A program made the position numbers and the translations under genes. The notes under the pieces were generated by a model that ran no database searches, was not told the origin of the DNA, and was given only the letters and a program-made list of their open reading frames with translations. Shown here one piece after another: positions 8,359-15,943 of a stretch of 64,000 nucleotides of DNA (position 1 is its first letter; the number at the start of each line of letters is the position of its first letter). The DNA is taken from the NCBI GenBank assembly GCA_009469675.1, contig SSSZ01000050.1, forward strand, positions 35,342 through 99,341, read 5' to 3'. Source of the DNA: Azonexaceae bacterium. GTDB taxonomy: Bacteria > Pseudomonadota > Gammaproteobacteria > Burkholderiales > Rhodocyclaceae.

Positions 8359-10491
8359 TCACACCGGGGTCAGCTTGGCGTACTCCAAGGCCAGCCATTT
8401 CATCCCCGCCCCGCCGAAATTGACCTGCACCCGGGCATCGCCCCCCCGTCCTTCGGTGGCGACGATGACGCCGAGGCCGAATTTGGGGTGTTCGACGTTC
8501 TGGCCGATGCGCAGCCCCCCCGGCAGGGCCGCCGGAGCCGCGCCGTAGCCGCCGCCGGCGGGCAGGCTCGCGGCCGGCGTGCGATTGAGCTTCAACAGCA
8601 GTTGGGCGGGAATTTCCTCAAGGAAGGACGACGGGACGCAGTAGCGGGTCTGGCCGTGCAGCATGCGGGTCTGGGCGCAGGAGAGATAAAGCCGCTGGCG
8701 GGCCCGGGTCACCGCCACGTACATCAGGCGGCGCTCTTCCTCCAGGCCGTCGCGGCCATCGGCGATGGCGTTTTCGTGGGGAAACAGCCCCTGCTCCAGG
8801 CCGGTGATGAAGACCACGTCGAATTCCAGGCCCTTGGCGGCATGGACGCTCATCAGCTGGACCGCCTCCTGGCCTTCGCCGGCCTGGTGTTCGCCGGCTT
8901 CCAGGGAGGCGTGGGTGAGAAAGGAGACAAGGGCGCCCGCTTCGCCGATGGCACCCTCGTCGTCGACGAAGGTGGCGGCGGCGTTGATGAGTTCGTCCAG
9001 GTTCTCGAGGCGCTCCTGGCCTTCCTTTTCGCTGCGGTAGTGCTGGGCCAGGCCGGATTTTTCGACGATATGTTCGACCATCTCGGGCAAGGGCAGCCCC
9101 TCGGTTTCCTGGCGCAGGGTCTCGACCAGCCGGACGAAGGCGCCCACCGCCTGGCCCGCCTTGCCGCTCAGGGAGGCGGCGGCGTTGTAGAGGCTGGAGT
9201 TGATCTGGTGGGCCGCGGCCTGGAGGGTTTCCAGGCTGCGGGCGCCGATCCCCCGGGTGGGGAAATTGACGACGCGCAGGAAGGCGGTGTCGTCGTCGGG
9301 ATTGGTGATGAGGCGCAGGTAGGCGAGGGCGTGCTTGACTTCCTGCCGCTCGAAGAAGCGCAGGCCGCCATAGACGCGGTAGGGTACGCCGCGGCTGAAG
9401 AGTTCGTGTTCGAGCACCCGGGACTGGGCGTTGGAACGGTAAAGCAGGGCGACCTGATCGCGGCGGTAGCCGTCGCGGATCAGTTCGCGCACCTCGTCGA
9501 CGACGAAGCGCGCCTCGTCCAGGTCGGAATAGGCCTCGAAGGCCCGGATCGGCTCGCCAGCCCCGGCGTCGGTCCACAGGTTCTTGCCGAGGCGCTCGCG
9601 GTTGTGTTTGATGAGGGCGTTGGCGGCGTCGAGGATGTTGCCGTGGGAGCGGTAGTTCTGCTCCAGGCGGATGACGTGGGGGCCGGCGTAGTCGCGTTCG
9701 AAGTCGCGCATGTTGCCGACCTCGGCGCCACGGAAGGCGTAGATGCTCTGGTCGTCGTCGCCCACCGCGAAGACGCGGGCGCCGCCGCCGGCCAGGAGCT
9801 GCAGCCAGGCGTACTGGAGGCGGTTGGTATCCTGGAACTCATCGACCAGGATGTGGCGGAAACGCTCCTGGTAATGGCGCCGCAGGGGTTCGTTGCGGGA
9901 TAGCAATTCGAAGCAGCGCAGCAGCAGTTCGGCAAAATCGACCACCCCCTCCCGGTTGCACTGGGCCTCGTATTCGGCGTAAAGCTCGACCCGGCGCTGG
10001 GTCCAGGCGTCAAACGCCTCGGCCTGGGCGGCCCGCACCCCCTGCTCCTTGTGGGCGTTGATGAAATGGCAGAGCTCCCGGGGCGGGTACTTCTCGTCGT
10101 CCACGTTGAGGTTCTTGAGCAGCCGCTTGACGGCCGCCAACTGGTCGGCCGAATCGAGGATCTGGAAGGTCTGGGGCAGGCCGGCATCCCGGTGGTGCGC
10201 CCGCAGCAGGCGGTTGCACAGGCCGTGGAAGGTGCCGATCCACATTCCCCGGAGGTTGATCGGCACCAGCCCGGCGAGCCGCGCCGTCATCTCCTTGGCC
10301 GCCTTGTTGGTGAAGGTGACCGCCAGGATGGCGTGGGGACCGGCCTGGCCGGTGGCGATCAGCCAGGCGATGCGGGTGGTCAGGACGCGGGTCTTGCCGC
10401 TCCCCGCGCCGGCCAGGATCAGGGCGTGGACGGCGGGCAGGGTGACGGCCTGGAGCTGGGGCGGGTTGAGCTTGGCGAGAAGATCGGACAT
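8359..10491 (-). CDS. uvrD: ATP-dependent DNA helicase UvrD/Rep type
   Basis: A 710-aa superfamily-1A helicase. Motif I is GAGSGKTR (28-35), motif Ia VTFTNKAAKEM, motif II LVDEFQDTN, motif III GDDDQSIYAFRGA, motif IV VIRLEQNYRS, motif V VHAAKGLEF and motif VI YVAVTRAR. The C-terminal about 50 residues (VEHPKFGLGVIVATEG to the end) form the small Tudor-like module seen in UvrD/PcrA, which contacts RNA polymerase in PcrA. Its length matches UvrD. It acts in nucleotide-excision and mismatch repair by 3'-5' unwinding. Monocistronic, divergent from the 114-aa gene; the 242-bp gap holds the TGCA-type sites described separately. Confidence 0.92.
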   Translation of the reverse strand: MSDLLAKLNPPQLQAVTLPAVHALILAGAGSGKTRVLTTRIAWLIATGQAGPHAILAVTFTNKAAKEMTARLAGLVPINLRGMWIGTFHGLCNRLLRAHHRDAGLPQTFQILDSADQLAAVKRLLKNLNVDDEKYPPRELCHFINAHKEQGVRAAQAEAFDAWTQRRVELYAEYEAQCNREGVVDFAELLLRCFELLSRNEPLRRHYQERFRHILVDEFQDTNRLQYAWLQLLAGGGARVFAVGDDDQSIYAFRGAEVGNMRDFERDYAGPHVIRLEQNYRSHGNILDAANALIKHNRERLGKNLWTDAGAGEPIRAFEAYSDLDEARFVVDEVRELIRDGYRRDQVALLYRSNAQSRVLEHELFSRGVPYRVYGGLRFFERQEVKHALAYLRLITNPDDDTAFLRVVNFPTRGIGARSLETLQAAAHQINSSLYNAAASLSGKAGQAVGAFVRLVETLRQETEGLPLPEMVEHIVEKSGLAQHYRSEKEGQERLENLDELINAAATFVDDEGAIGEAGALVSFLTHASLEAGEHQAGEGQEAVQLMSVHAAKGLEFDVVFITGLEQGLFPHENAIADGRDGLEEERRLMYVAVTRARQRLYLSCAQTRMLHGQTRYCVPSSFLEEIPAQLLLKLNRTPAASLPAGGGYGAAPAALPGGLRIGQNVEHPKFGLGVIVATEGRGGDARVQVNFGGAGMKWLALEYAKLTPV

Positions 10492-10567
10492 GGAGTGCAG
10501 CGAAGGCGTTTCCGGAAAAAGGCGGTAAAATTAAGCCTAAAGTAATAACTCGGCCGAGGAGTTGTTA

Positions 10568-10583
10568 TTGTGCAACGCACCAA
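10568..10583. promoter_or_regulatory. TGCA-type half-palindromic operator candidate 1
   Basis: TTGTGCAACGCACCAA lies in the 242-bp gap between uvrD and the 114-aa gene. It is a diverged copy, in reverse orientation, of the TTGCATTGCACAA site at 10649 and of the site at 56904. The shared core is TTGCANTGCA or its complement. Related TGCA palindromes are known operators of PhaR-type polyhydroxybutyrate regulators; assignment here is an inference. Confidence 0.35.
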
Positions 10584-10648
10584 CCGGATGTGAATAAATA
10601 CTCTAAATTTTCAGTAAGAGTTGGTGTACACTGGCCAGAACAAAAATA

Positions 10649-10665
10649 TGTTGCATTGCACAAAA
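10649..10665. promoter_or_regulatory. TGCA-type operator candidate 2
   Basis: TGTTGCATTGCACAAAA sits about 70 bp upstream of the 114-aa gene, just after a weak promoter-like pair (TTGGTG at 10621, AAATAT about 17 nt on). It would overlap or follow the transcription start, as expected of a repressor site. The same palindromic core recurs upstream of the lytic transglycosylase gene (56904-56919). Confidence 0.4.
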
Positions 10666-10733
10666 TCTAGTCGCCCACAAGGCGGCTGAGTGCAAGAGTG
10701 GCTACCACCACGAAGTATTGAAAGGAGTACCGC

Positions 10734-11078
10734 ATGATGAAAGCCCCCAAAATCCTACCCTGGATCGCCAAGAAGGCGGGGATCAGTGAAGAGCTGGCGC
10801 TCAAATTGTGGCGTCGCGCCGCCGGCGAAGCCGAACACCTGACCGGCCGCCACGATGGTTCCGAATACTGGGGCCTGGCCGTCGAACGTTTCCTCAGCCT
10901 GGTCGAGGACGAGGCCGGCCATACCCCGGCCTACCGGCTGGCGCCCGCGCTGCGCACCGCCTGGCTGTGGCATCACCAGACCCGTATCTCCCTCCTCACC
11001 CTGATGGCGGCCCAGAACACCTACCGCTTCTGGCAAAACACCTGGGGCAACCTCTGCCGGCCCAAACGCGCCGCCTGA
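10734..11078 (+). CDS. conserved hypothetical protein, 114 aa, behind TGCA-type operators
   Basis: A 114-aa soluble-looking, Trp-rich helical protein (WIAKKAGISEELALKLWRRA at the start; WHHQTRISLLTLMAAQNTY and FWQNTWGNL near the end). The C-terminal half is amphipathic. I recognise no named family. The start ATG 10734 follows AAAGGAG; a second ATG comes directly after. The two upstream TGCA-type sites resemble operators found before phasin-type genes in other betaproteobacteria, so a link to storage granules is possible but unproven. Convergent with the FecR-SPOR gene, 10 bp apart. Confidence 0.7.
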   Translation: MMKAPKILPWIAKKAGISEELALKLWRRAAGEAEHLTGRHDGSEYWGLAVERFLSLVEDEAGHTPAYRLAPALRTAWLWHHQTRISLLTLMAAQNTYRFWQNTWGNLCRPKRAA

Positions 11079-11088
11079 CGGCGCCCGT

Positions 11089-11970
11089 CTAGCGCCGCTC
11101 GACGGCGATTCCCTCGACGCCCTGTTCCCTCGCCAGGCGATCCGCCAGGCGGCGGGCTTCGTCCTGGCTCGGAATCAGGGCCAGGCGCACGGCGTAGCGG
11201 TGCTGCCCGTCGGCCTGCCGTAGCGGCACGATCCTTGCCCCGTACCCGACCGCCGCCAGCCGGTCATAAAGCGCGAGGGCCTCGGCCTGGGCCGGAAAAT
11301 CTCCCAGGCGCAGGCTCCAGCGCCCGCCAGCGCGCTGCACCCCGGCCCCGTCCCGCAGTTCGGTGTCGAGGGACCATTTCGCCACCTGCTCGCGCTCGGC
11401 CAGGGCCACCGCCCCGGGGGCCTGGCCCCGGTCGGCGCCGTAGAACTGCAGCGGCTCGGTGAGGTCCACCGTCGATCCCTGGGGGTGCGACGCGGTGATG
11501 TGGCCTTCAAGGAGGCAGACGAAGTCGCGTTCGCCATCGCTGCGGCCCCAGATGTCGGTGCCGCGGATGCCGGCGGTGACCGTGCCGATACGCACGTTGA
11601 TCGCCCGCTTGACGAGATATCTGCGGAAGAGGTCGGTAGTCAGCCGGAACGCCCCCTTGACCACGTCCAGGCCGGCGGTGAACACCCCGTCGTCCCGCCG
11701 GCCGAAGGCGTTGAGGCCGATTTCGACGTTTTCCCCGAGCTTCACCGCGCTGCCGTCGGCCAACTGGATGACCGCCCGGGCGCCGGCCCCGGTCACAACG
11801 CGATCCCGGTTTTCCAGAGCCATGCCGGGCAGGAGCGGCTTGCGCCCGGCGTTCCGTTCGAGCCAGGCTGGCGCCTGGACGGCATCGACCACCGCATAGG
11901 GGGCCGCCGCGGCAACCGCCGCCACAAGCGCCAGCACCACCCCGACCAAGCCTTGTCTACCCCAGCCCAT
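11089..11970 (-). CDS. FecR-domain and SPOR-domain exported protein
   Basis: A 293-aa protein with a cleavable-looking signal peptide (GLVGVVLALVAAVAAAAPYA), a FecR domain in the middle (GARAVIQLADGSAVKLGENVEIGL, then INVRIGTVTAGIRGTDIW) and a C-terminal SPOR-like repeat region of about 80 residues (WSLRLGDFPAQAEALALYDR; HRYAVRLALIPSQDEARRLA), which in other proteins binds denuded peptidoglycan. ATG 11970 is preferred over the ATG nine codons upstream because AAGGAGG stands before it. The gene is divergent from an ECF sigma factor, 77 bp apart. FecR domains often act with ECF sigma factors, but this one lacks the anti-sigma N-terminus, so a structural periplasmic role is equally likely. Confidence 0.8.
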   Translation of the reverse strand: MGWGRQGLVGVVLALVAAVAAAAPYAVVDAVQAPAWLERNAGRKPLLPGMALENRDRVVTGAGARAVIQLADGSAVKLGENVEIGLNAFGRRDDGVFTAGLDVVKGAFRLTTDLFRRYLVKRAINVRIGTVTAGIRGTDIWGRSDGERDFVCLLEGHITASHPQGSTVDLTEPLQFYGADRGQAPGAVALAEREQVAKWSLDTELRDGAGVQRAGGRWSLRLGDFPAQAEALALYDRLAAVGYGARIVPLRQADGQHRYAVRLALIPSQDEARRLADRLAREQGVEGIAVERR

Positions 11971-12047
11971 CTGCCTTCCTCCTTGACGATGCGTCATTCT
12001 AACAGGCCCCCCTTGCCTTTGCCCGGTCAGCGCCTAGACTTGCGGGC

Positions 12048-12608
12048 ATGCACGAAGAGACCAGCGACGAAGGCCTGATGCTCGCCTGGAAGGACGGCGA
12101 CGCCGCCGCCTTCGAGAGCCTCTATGGCCGCTACCGCCGCCGCCTCTACCGCCATCTCGCCCAGCAGTGCGGCGACCCGCGGCTCGCTGAGGAGCTCTAC
12201 CAGGACATCTGGCTCAAGGTCATCGCCGCCCGGGCCGGCTACCAACCCCTGGCCAGGTTTTCCACCTGGCTCTTTCGCATCGCCCACAACCGGCTCCTCG
12301 ACCACTACCGCCACCACGACCGGCGCCTTCTCACCAGCTACGAAGACGACGCCGAACTGGATGCAGTGCCCGGCCCGGCTGGCGACGACCCGGCCCGCGC
12401 CGCCCACCGCCGGGAGCTTGCCGAGCGCCTGGCCGCCGCCCTCGGCGCCTTGCCGGCACCCCAGCGCGAAGCCTTCCTGCTGGCCGAAGAGGGGGGCCTC
12501 AGCCTGGAGGAGATCGCCGCCGCCACCCAGGTCGGCCGTGAAACCGTCAAGAGCCGCCTGCGCTACGCCATGGCGAAGCTGCGGGCGGCCCTGGAGGATT
12601 TGTTATGA
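12048..12608 (+). CDS. ECF-type RNA polymerase sigma factor
   Basis: A 186-aa sigma-70 group IV protein. Region 2 runs from about residue 18 to 90 (DGDAAAFESLYGRYRRRLYRH, ELYQDIWLKV, FSTWLFRIAHNRLLDHYR); region 4 is near the C-terminus (LPAPQREAFLLAEEGGLSLEEIA, then the recognition helix VGRETVKSRLRYAMAKLR). No region 1 or 3, as usual for ECF factors. Its stop overlaps the start of the next gene (ATGA), the usual arrangement of an ECF sigma factor and its anti-sigma partner. Confidence 0.93.
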   Translation: MHEETSDEGLMLAWKDGDAAAFESLYGRYRRRLYRHLAQQCGDPRLAEELYQDIWLKVIAARAGYQPLARFSTWLFRIAHNRLLDHYRHHDRRLLTSYEDDAELDAVPGPAGDDPARAAHRRELAERLAAALGALPAPQREAFLLAEEGGLSLEEIAAATQVGRETVKSRLRYAMAKLRAALEDLL

Positions 12609-13444
12609 CTGTCCCCGACCAAACCCGCGACCCCGCCCTGTCGCGCCTCTACCACGCCGCCCCGGGCAACGGGCCGCCGCCCGGCCTTGACGCCGCCATC
12701 CTCGCCGCCGCCCGCCGGGCCGCCCCGGCTTCGCCTCGCCGACCAGCCTGGTGGGGCCGTTGGCAGGCGCCCGTCGCCCTGACTGCCACGGTGGCCTTGG
12801 CGGTCATGCTCGCCCTCACCGTCGACCGCCATCCGCCGGGCAGTGAAGACGCCGCGACGCCGGCGGCGGCCGGAAAGGCCGCTCCTGCCCCTACCGCTGC
12901 CCCGCCAGCAGATCATCCAGCCTCCCCCGCTACCGGTTCCGCTGCCGGTTCCGCTGCCGGTTCCGCTGCCGGTTCCGCTGCCGGTTCCGCTGCCGGTTCC
13001 GCTGCCGGCCCGGCGGCGACCGTTCCGGCTCCAATGCCGCCTGCCGCCGCCGGGCCGGCACCCCGCCCCCCCGTCGCGGCAGCCGCCCCACCTGTTAAGA
13101 ACGGGGACGCGACGGCAGCCAAAGCGCCAGGGGCGGACCAGCCCGCCCCCCTCGAATCGCGCCGTGCCGAGCCGCCCCGTGCCCCGCCGCCGGCCGCTGG
13201 GCTTCCGGTCCTGAAGGACGCCGCGGCACCGCCGGTACCGGTCGAAACGGCCCGGGAGATGCACCGGGAAATGAAGTCCGAAGCAGGCCCCCGGGGCGCC
13301 GCTGCCTTTCCCGCACCGGCCGCCTGGCTGGAGGAAATCCGCGGCCTCTACCGCCAGGGGCGTGTGGCCGAGGCCGAGGCGCGCCTGCGGGCATTCCGCG
13401 ACGCCTACCCGGGCCACCCCCTCCCCGACGACCTGGGGCGCTGA
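12605..13444 (+). CDS. single-pass membrane protein, probable anti-sigma partner, with Gly-Ser-Ala-Ala repeats
   Basis: A 279-aa protein translated from an ATG overlapping the sigma-factor stop. Residues 1-50 are cytoplasmic-looking and start with TRDPALSRLYHAAP, as in the short N-termini of anti-sigma-like proteins. One hydrophobic span follows (APVALTATVALAVMLALTV, about 51-69), then a long Ala/Pro-rich periplasmic region with six GSAA repeats (about 111-134) and a C-terminal helix-turn (IRGLYRQGRVAEAEARLRAF). No zinc-anti-sigma motif (HxxxCxxC) is visible, so the anti-sigma role rests on position and topology. Confidence 0.7.
   Translation: MTVPDQTRDPALSRLYHAAPGNGPPPGLDAAILAAARRAAPASPRRPAWWGRWQAPVALTATVALAVMLALTVDRHPPGSEDAATPAAAGKAAPAPTAAPPADHPASPATGSAAGSAAGSAAGSAAGSAAGSAAGPAATVPAPMPPAAAGPAPRPPVAAAAPPVKNGDATAAKAPGADQPAPLESRRAEPPRAPPPAAGLPVLKDAAAPPVPVETAREMHREMKSEAGPRGAAAFPAPAAWLEEIRGLYRQGRVAEAEARLRAFRDAYPGHPLPDDLGR
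12935..13006 (+). repeat. six perfect tandem copies of a 12-bp unit inside the anti-sigma-like gene
   Basis: The unit GGTTCCGCTGCC is repeated exactly six times and encodes GSAA six times in the periplasmic linker. The copies are identical at the nucleotide level, although synonymous codons would be free to vary, which points to recent slipped-strand expansion. Changes in copy number would keep the reading frame and only alter linker length. Confidence 0.95.
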
Positions 13445-13714
13445 TCCGCCCCGCCGGACAGCCCCGCCCCGCGCCGACCGAAATCGCGCCGAAGGCTGCG
13501 CCGCAACACCGAACCGGGGCTGCGCTCGCCGCCCGCCCCGCCTGAACCCCCGTCAGGGATTTGGCAGTTTTTGCCGGCCGCAGCAAGGCAATTCCTGAGT
13601 TGGGAAAGCCGGGCAACAGCTTCGGACTTTCCGCACCCCTCCCGGGGATAGTTTGCCAACCCCGGGGCTGTATCATCGAATACTACTATAGTCATAAAAT
13701 CAGGGAGAACAACC

Positions 13715-14833
13715 ATGTGGTGGGGAAATACGTCCGGGCAACGCCGGCTGGCAGACGAACTCGACCAGGCCCGCAAGCGGGAGGCTGCGCTGAGCGCCGA
13801 AATCGCCTCGCTCCGGGAGCAACTGGCAAGCCGCCAGGGCGAAGCCCAGGCCAAGGCCCACGAATGCGAGACCCTCAAGGCGATTCTCGCCAATCTTGCC
13901 GCTTTCAGCACCACCCTGGTGAGTTCCCAGGGCAGCCTGGGGGACATGGCCGGGCTGCTCAAGGACGAAAAGATGCAGGCCCTTGAGGCCTCCACGGTTT
14001 CCGCGGCAAGCGGCAAGGCCACCGAGGCCATCGCCGTGCAACTGGCGACCCTGGCCCGCAGTTCCGACGCCACGGCCAAGGAGGTCAATGCCCTGGCGGA
14101 ACAGGCCACCCAGATCGGCAACATCGTCCAGCTCATCCACGAGATCGCCGACCAGACCAACCTCCTGGCCCTCAACGCCGCCATTGAGGCGGCCCGGGCC
14201 GGCGAACACGGGCGCGGCTTCGCCGTCGTCGCCGACGAGGTGCGCAAACTGGCCGAGCGGACCACCAAGGCGACCAAGGACATCGATCGGCTGATCCACG
14301 AAATCCGCAGCAATTCCGTGAGCGCCAAGGAAGCCATGGAGGATCTCGCCCAGTCGGCCGACGACTTCAGCCAGCGGGGCAGCGCCGCCACCGCCGACAT
14401 GGAAAAACTGATGGCGCTGTCCCACAAGATGGAAGAGGTGATCGCCGTCTGCGCCCTGAAAAGCTTCATCGAGGTCGCCAAGGTCGACCATCTGGTCTTC
14501 AAGTTCCGCATCTATCTGGGCCTTTTCGGCCTGCAGGAGGTCGCCCCCGACCAGGTCGCCTCCCACACCGCCTGCCGCCTGGGCAAGTGGTACTACGAGG
14601 GCGACGGCCGGGCCTGTTTCAGCGCCCTGCCCGGCTACCGCGAACTGGAAGCACCCCACCAGGCGGTCCACCGCTCCGGCGTGGCAGCCCTTGAGGCCCG
14701 CGGCCAGGGCGATGTCGATGCCATGCTGCGCCATACCGTCAAGATGGAGGAAGCCAGCCAGGCTGTACTCGACCACCTGCAGCGCATGGCCGAAGCCGGC
14801 CGGGACGACCCGGGGCTGCTGTGCCACGCCTGA
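13715..14833 (+). CDS. soluble methyl-accepting chemotaxis protein with C-terminal CZB zinc domain
   Basis: A 372-aa cytoplasmic chemoreceptor. It starts with a coiled coil (about 8-60) and has no membrane span. The conserved signalling hairpin is at about 140-190 ([38 protein letters not shown]). From about 250 follows a CZB domain with its expected ligands: [27 protein letters not shown] and [13 protein letters not shown] domains sense zinc and zinc-thiolate oxidation (HOCl) in Helicobacter TlpD and E. coli DgcZ. GGGAGAACAACC precedes ATG 13715. The 270-bp upstream gap shows no other gene. Adjacent signalling genes suggest a common behavioural module. Confidence 0.92.
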   Translation: MWWGNTSGQRRLADELDQARKREAALSAEIASLREQLASRQGEAQAKAHECETLKAILANLAAFSTTLVSSQGSLGDMAGLLKDEKMQALEASTVSAASGKATEAIAVQLATLARSSDATAKEVNALAEQATQIGNIVQLIHEIADQTNLLALNAAIEAARAGEHGRGFAVVADEVRKLAERTTKATKDIDRLIHEIRSNSVSAKEAMEDLAQSADDFSQRGSAATADMEKLMALSHKMEEVIAVCALKSFIEVAKVDHLVFKFRIYLGLFGLQEVAPDQVASHTACRLGKWYYEGDGRACFSALPGYRELEAPHQAVHRSGVAALEARGQGDVDAMLRHTVKMEEASQAVLDHLQRMAEAGRDDPGLLCHA

Positions 14834-15029
14834 CCCTCCGAGCCAACCCGCCCCGGACGATTCGGCAATAATTATGGATAATCAGGTTATCACTGGGGAT
14901 TCGCCCGCCGCCAACGCAAGTTAGCATATGACCTTCGGACTAAACTGCTTTCTGCAGCCCGCCCCGGCCCCGACCCCAACAAAGACCAGGCCGAGAAACC
15001 CCCGAACCGCCGCAGGAGAATTATTCTAG

Positions 15030-15113
15030 ATGGCGGAGGGGATTGATGCGACCAACCTCGAACAACAACAGCAACGAGGTTGGCCGCAAACATTGACAAT
15101 TTGGGAGAGGTAA
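15030..15113 (+). CDS. 27-codon leader ORF coupled to the AraC regulator
   Basis: An ATG at 15030 opens a 27-codon frame (MAEGIDATNLEQQQQRGWPQ, then TLTIWER) that ends in TAA overlapping the regulator start as TAATG. CAGGAG lies 11 nt upstream, longer than ideal. The frame covers a 9-bp inverted repeat (CCAACCTCG at 15052-15060, CGAGGTTGG at 15075-15083) that could form a hairpin in the mRNA. Translation of the leader could gate the regulator by coupling or by opening the hairpin. The remaining upstream gap (14834-15029) shows nothing I recognise. The ORF could be fortuitous. Confidence 0.35.
   Translation: MAEGIDATNLEQQQQRGWPQTLTIWER
15052..15083. repeat. 9-bp inverted repeat upstream of the AraC-type gene
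   Basis: CCAACCTCG and CGAGGTTGG are perfect complements separated by 14 nt, about 30 bp before the regulator's start codon. There is no T run, so it is not a terminator. It could be an RNA hairpin affecting initiation or an operator for autoregulation. Confidence 0.6.
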
Positions 15114-15943
15114 TGCCGGAGCACAGCGATGTCGCTTTGGAGGGGTTCGGGTTCGAGACCGATCTGGTCTTCGTCGGCAATCTTTGCGGCCGCGACCGGG
15201 ACTACAAGGATTATGGCAGCGGGATCATCCATTTCGTGCGGGCCGGCAAGGCCCAGATCGAAATGGCCGAGGGCGGCAGCATCATGGTCGCCAAGCCCAG
15301 TCTGGTCTTCTTCCCCCGCCCCAAGCTGCACCGCATCCTCGCCGTCGACGCCGCCGGGGTCGACCTGGTTTGCGCCCGCACGCGCTTTCTCGGCAGCGAA
15401 GACAATCCCCTGGCCGGCTCCTTTCCGCCGGTCCTGACCATCCCCCTGGACGACATTCCGGCCCTGGCGGCGCTGCTTCCGGTTTTTTTCGACGAAGCCT
15501 TGTCCGACGGCCTGGGGCGCCGGGAACTGCTGGAGAAATTCTGCGTCGTGCTGCTCATCTACATGAGCCGCTACGCCATCGACAAGCAACTGATCGCCGT
15601 CGGCCCCCTGGCCGGCCTGCGGGACAAGCAGGTCGGGGCGGCGCTGCACGTCATCCACCGCCATTACGCTGACCGCCTCACCCTGGCGCGGCTGACCAGC
15701 GCCAGCGGCATGTCGCGGTCGCAGTTCTTCGAGCGCTTCCGGGATATCGTCGGCCATCCCCCCGGCGAATACCTCACCCTCTACCGCATGGCCGTGGCCC
15801 AGAAGCTGCTGCGCACCCAGAAGCCGGTCAAGAGCGTGGCCCAGGAGGTGGGTTACCAGAGCACCTCGGCCTTCGTCCGCAAGTTCCGGGACGTGGTGGG
15901 CGATTCGCCCACCGGCTGGCGCGAGCGGGATGAACAGCGCTGA
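15113..15943 (+). CDS. AraC-family transcriptional regulator
   Basis: A 276-aa regulator. Residues 1-170 are a cupin-like sensing domain of the AraC_binding_2/cupin_6 kind (GIIHFVRAGKAQIEMAEGG, VFFPRPKLHRILAVDAAGVD). The C-terminal about 95 residues carry two helix-turn-helix motifs: LTLARLTSASGMSRSQFFERF and VKSVAQEVGYQSTSAFVRKF, followed by the family ending GDSPTGWRER. ATG 15113 is chosen over an in-frame TTG at 15080 because GAGAGG precedes it. Its end overlaps the large GGDEF-EAL gene by 14 bp, so it may regulate or be co-expressed with that gene. Confidence 0.9.
   Translation: MPEHSDVALEGFGFETDLVFVGNLCGRDRDYKDYGSGIIHFVRAGKAQIEMAEGGSIMVAKPSLVFFPRPKLHRILAVDAAGVDLVCARTRFLGSEDNPLAGSFPPVLTIPLDDIPALAALLPVFFDEALSDGLGRRELLEKFCVVLLIYMSRYAIDKQLIAVGPLAGLRDKQVGAALHVIHRHYADRLTLARLTSASGMSRSQFFERFRDIVGHPPGEYLTLYRMAVAQKLLRTQKPVKSVAQEVGYQSTSAFVRKFRDVVGDSPTGWRERDEQR

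Noticed and set aside
11078..11100. Bidirectional terminator between the convergent 114-aa and FecR-SPOR genes
   Set aside because: GC-rich partial palindromes occur but no T run follows in either direction.
12935..13006. Possible CRISPR-like array
   Set aside because: Units are 12 bp without spacers and lie inside a coding frame; no cas genes in the window.
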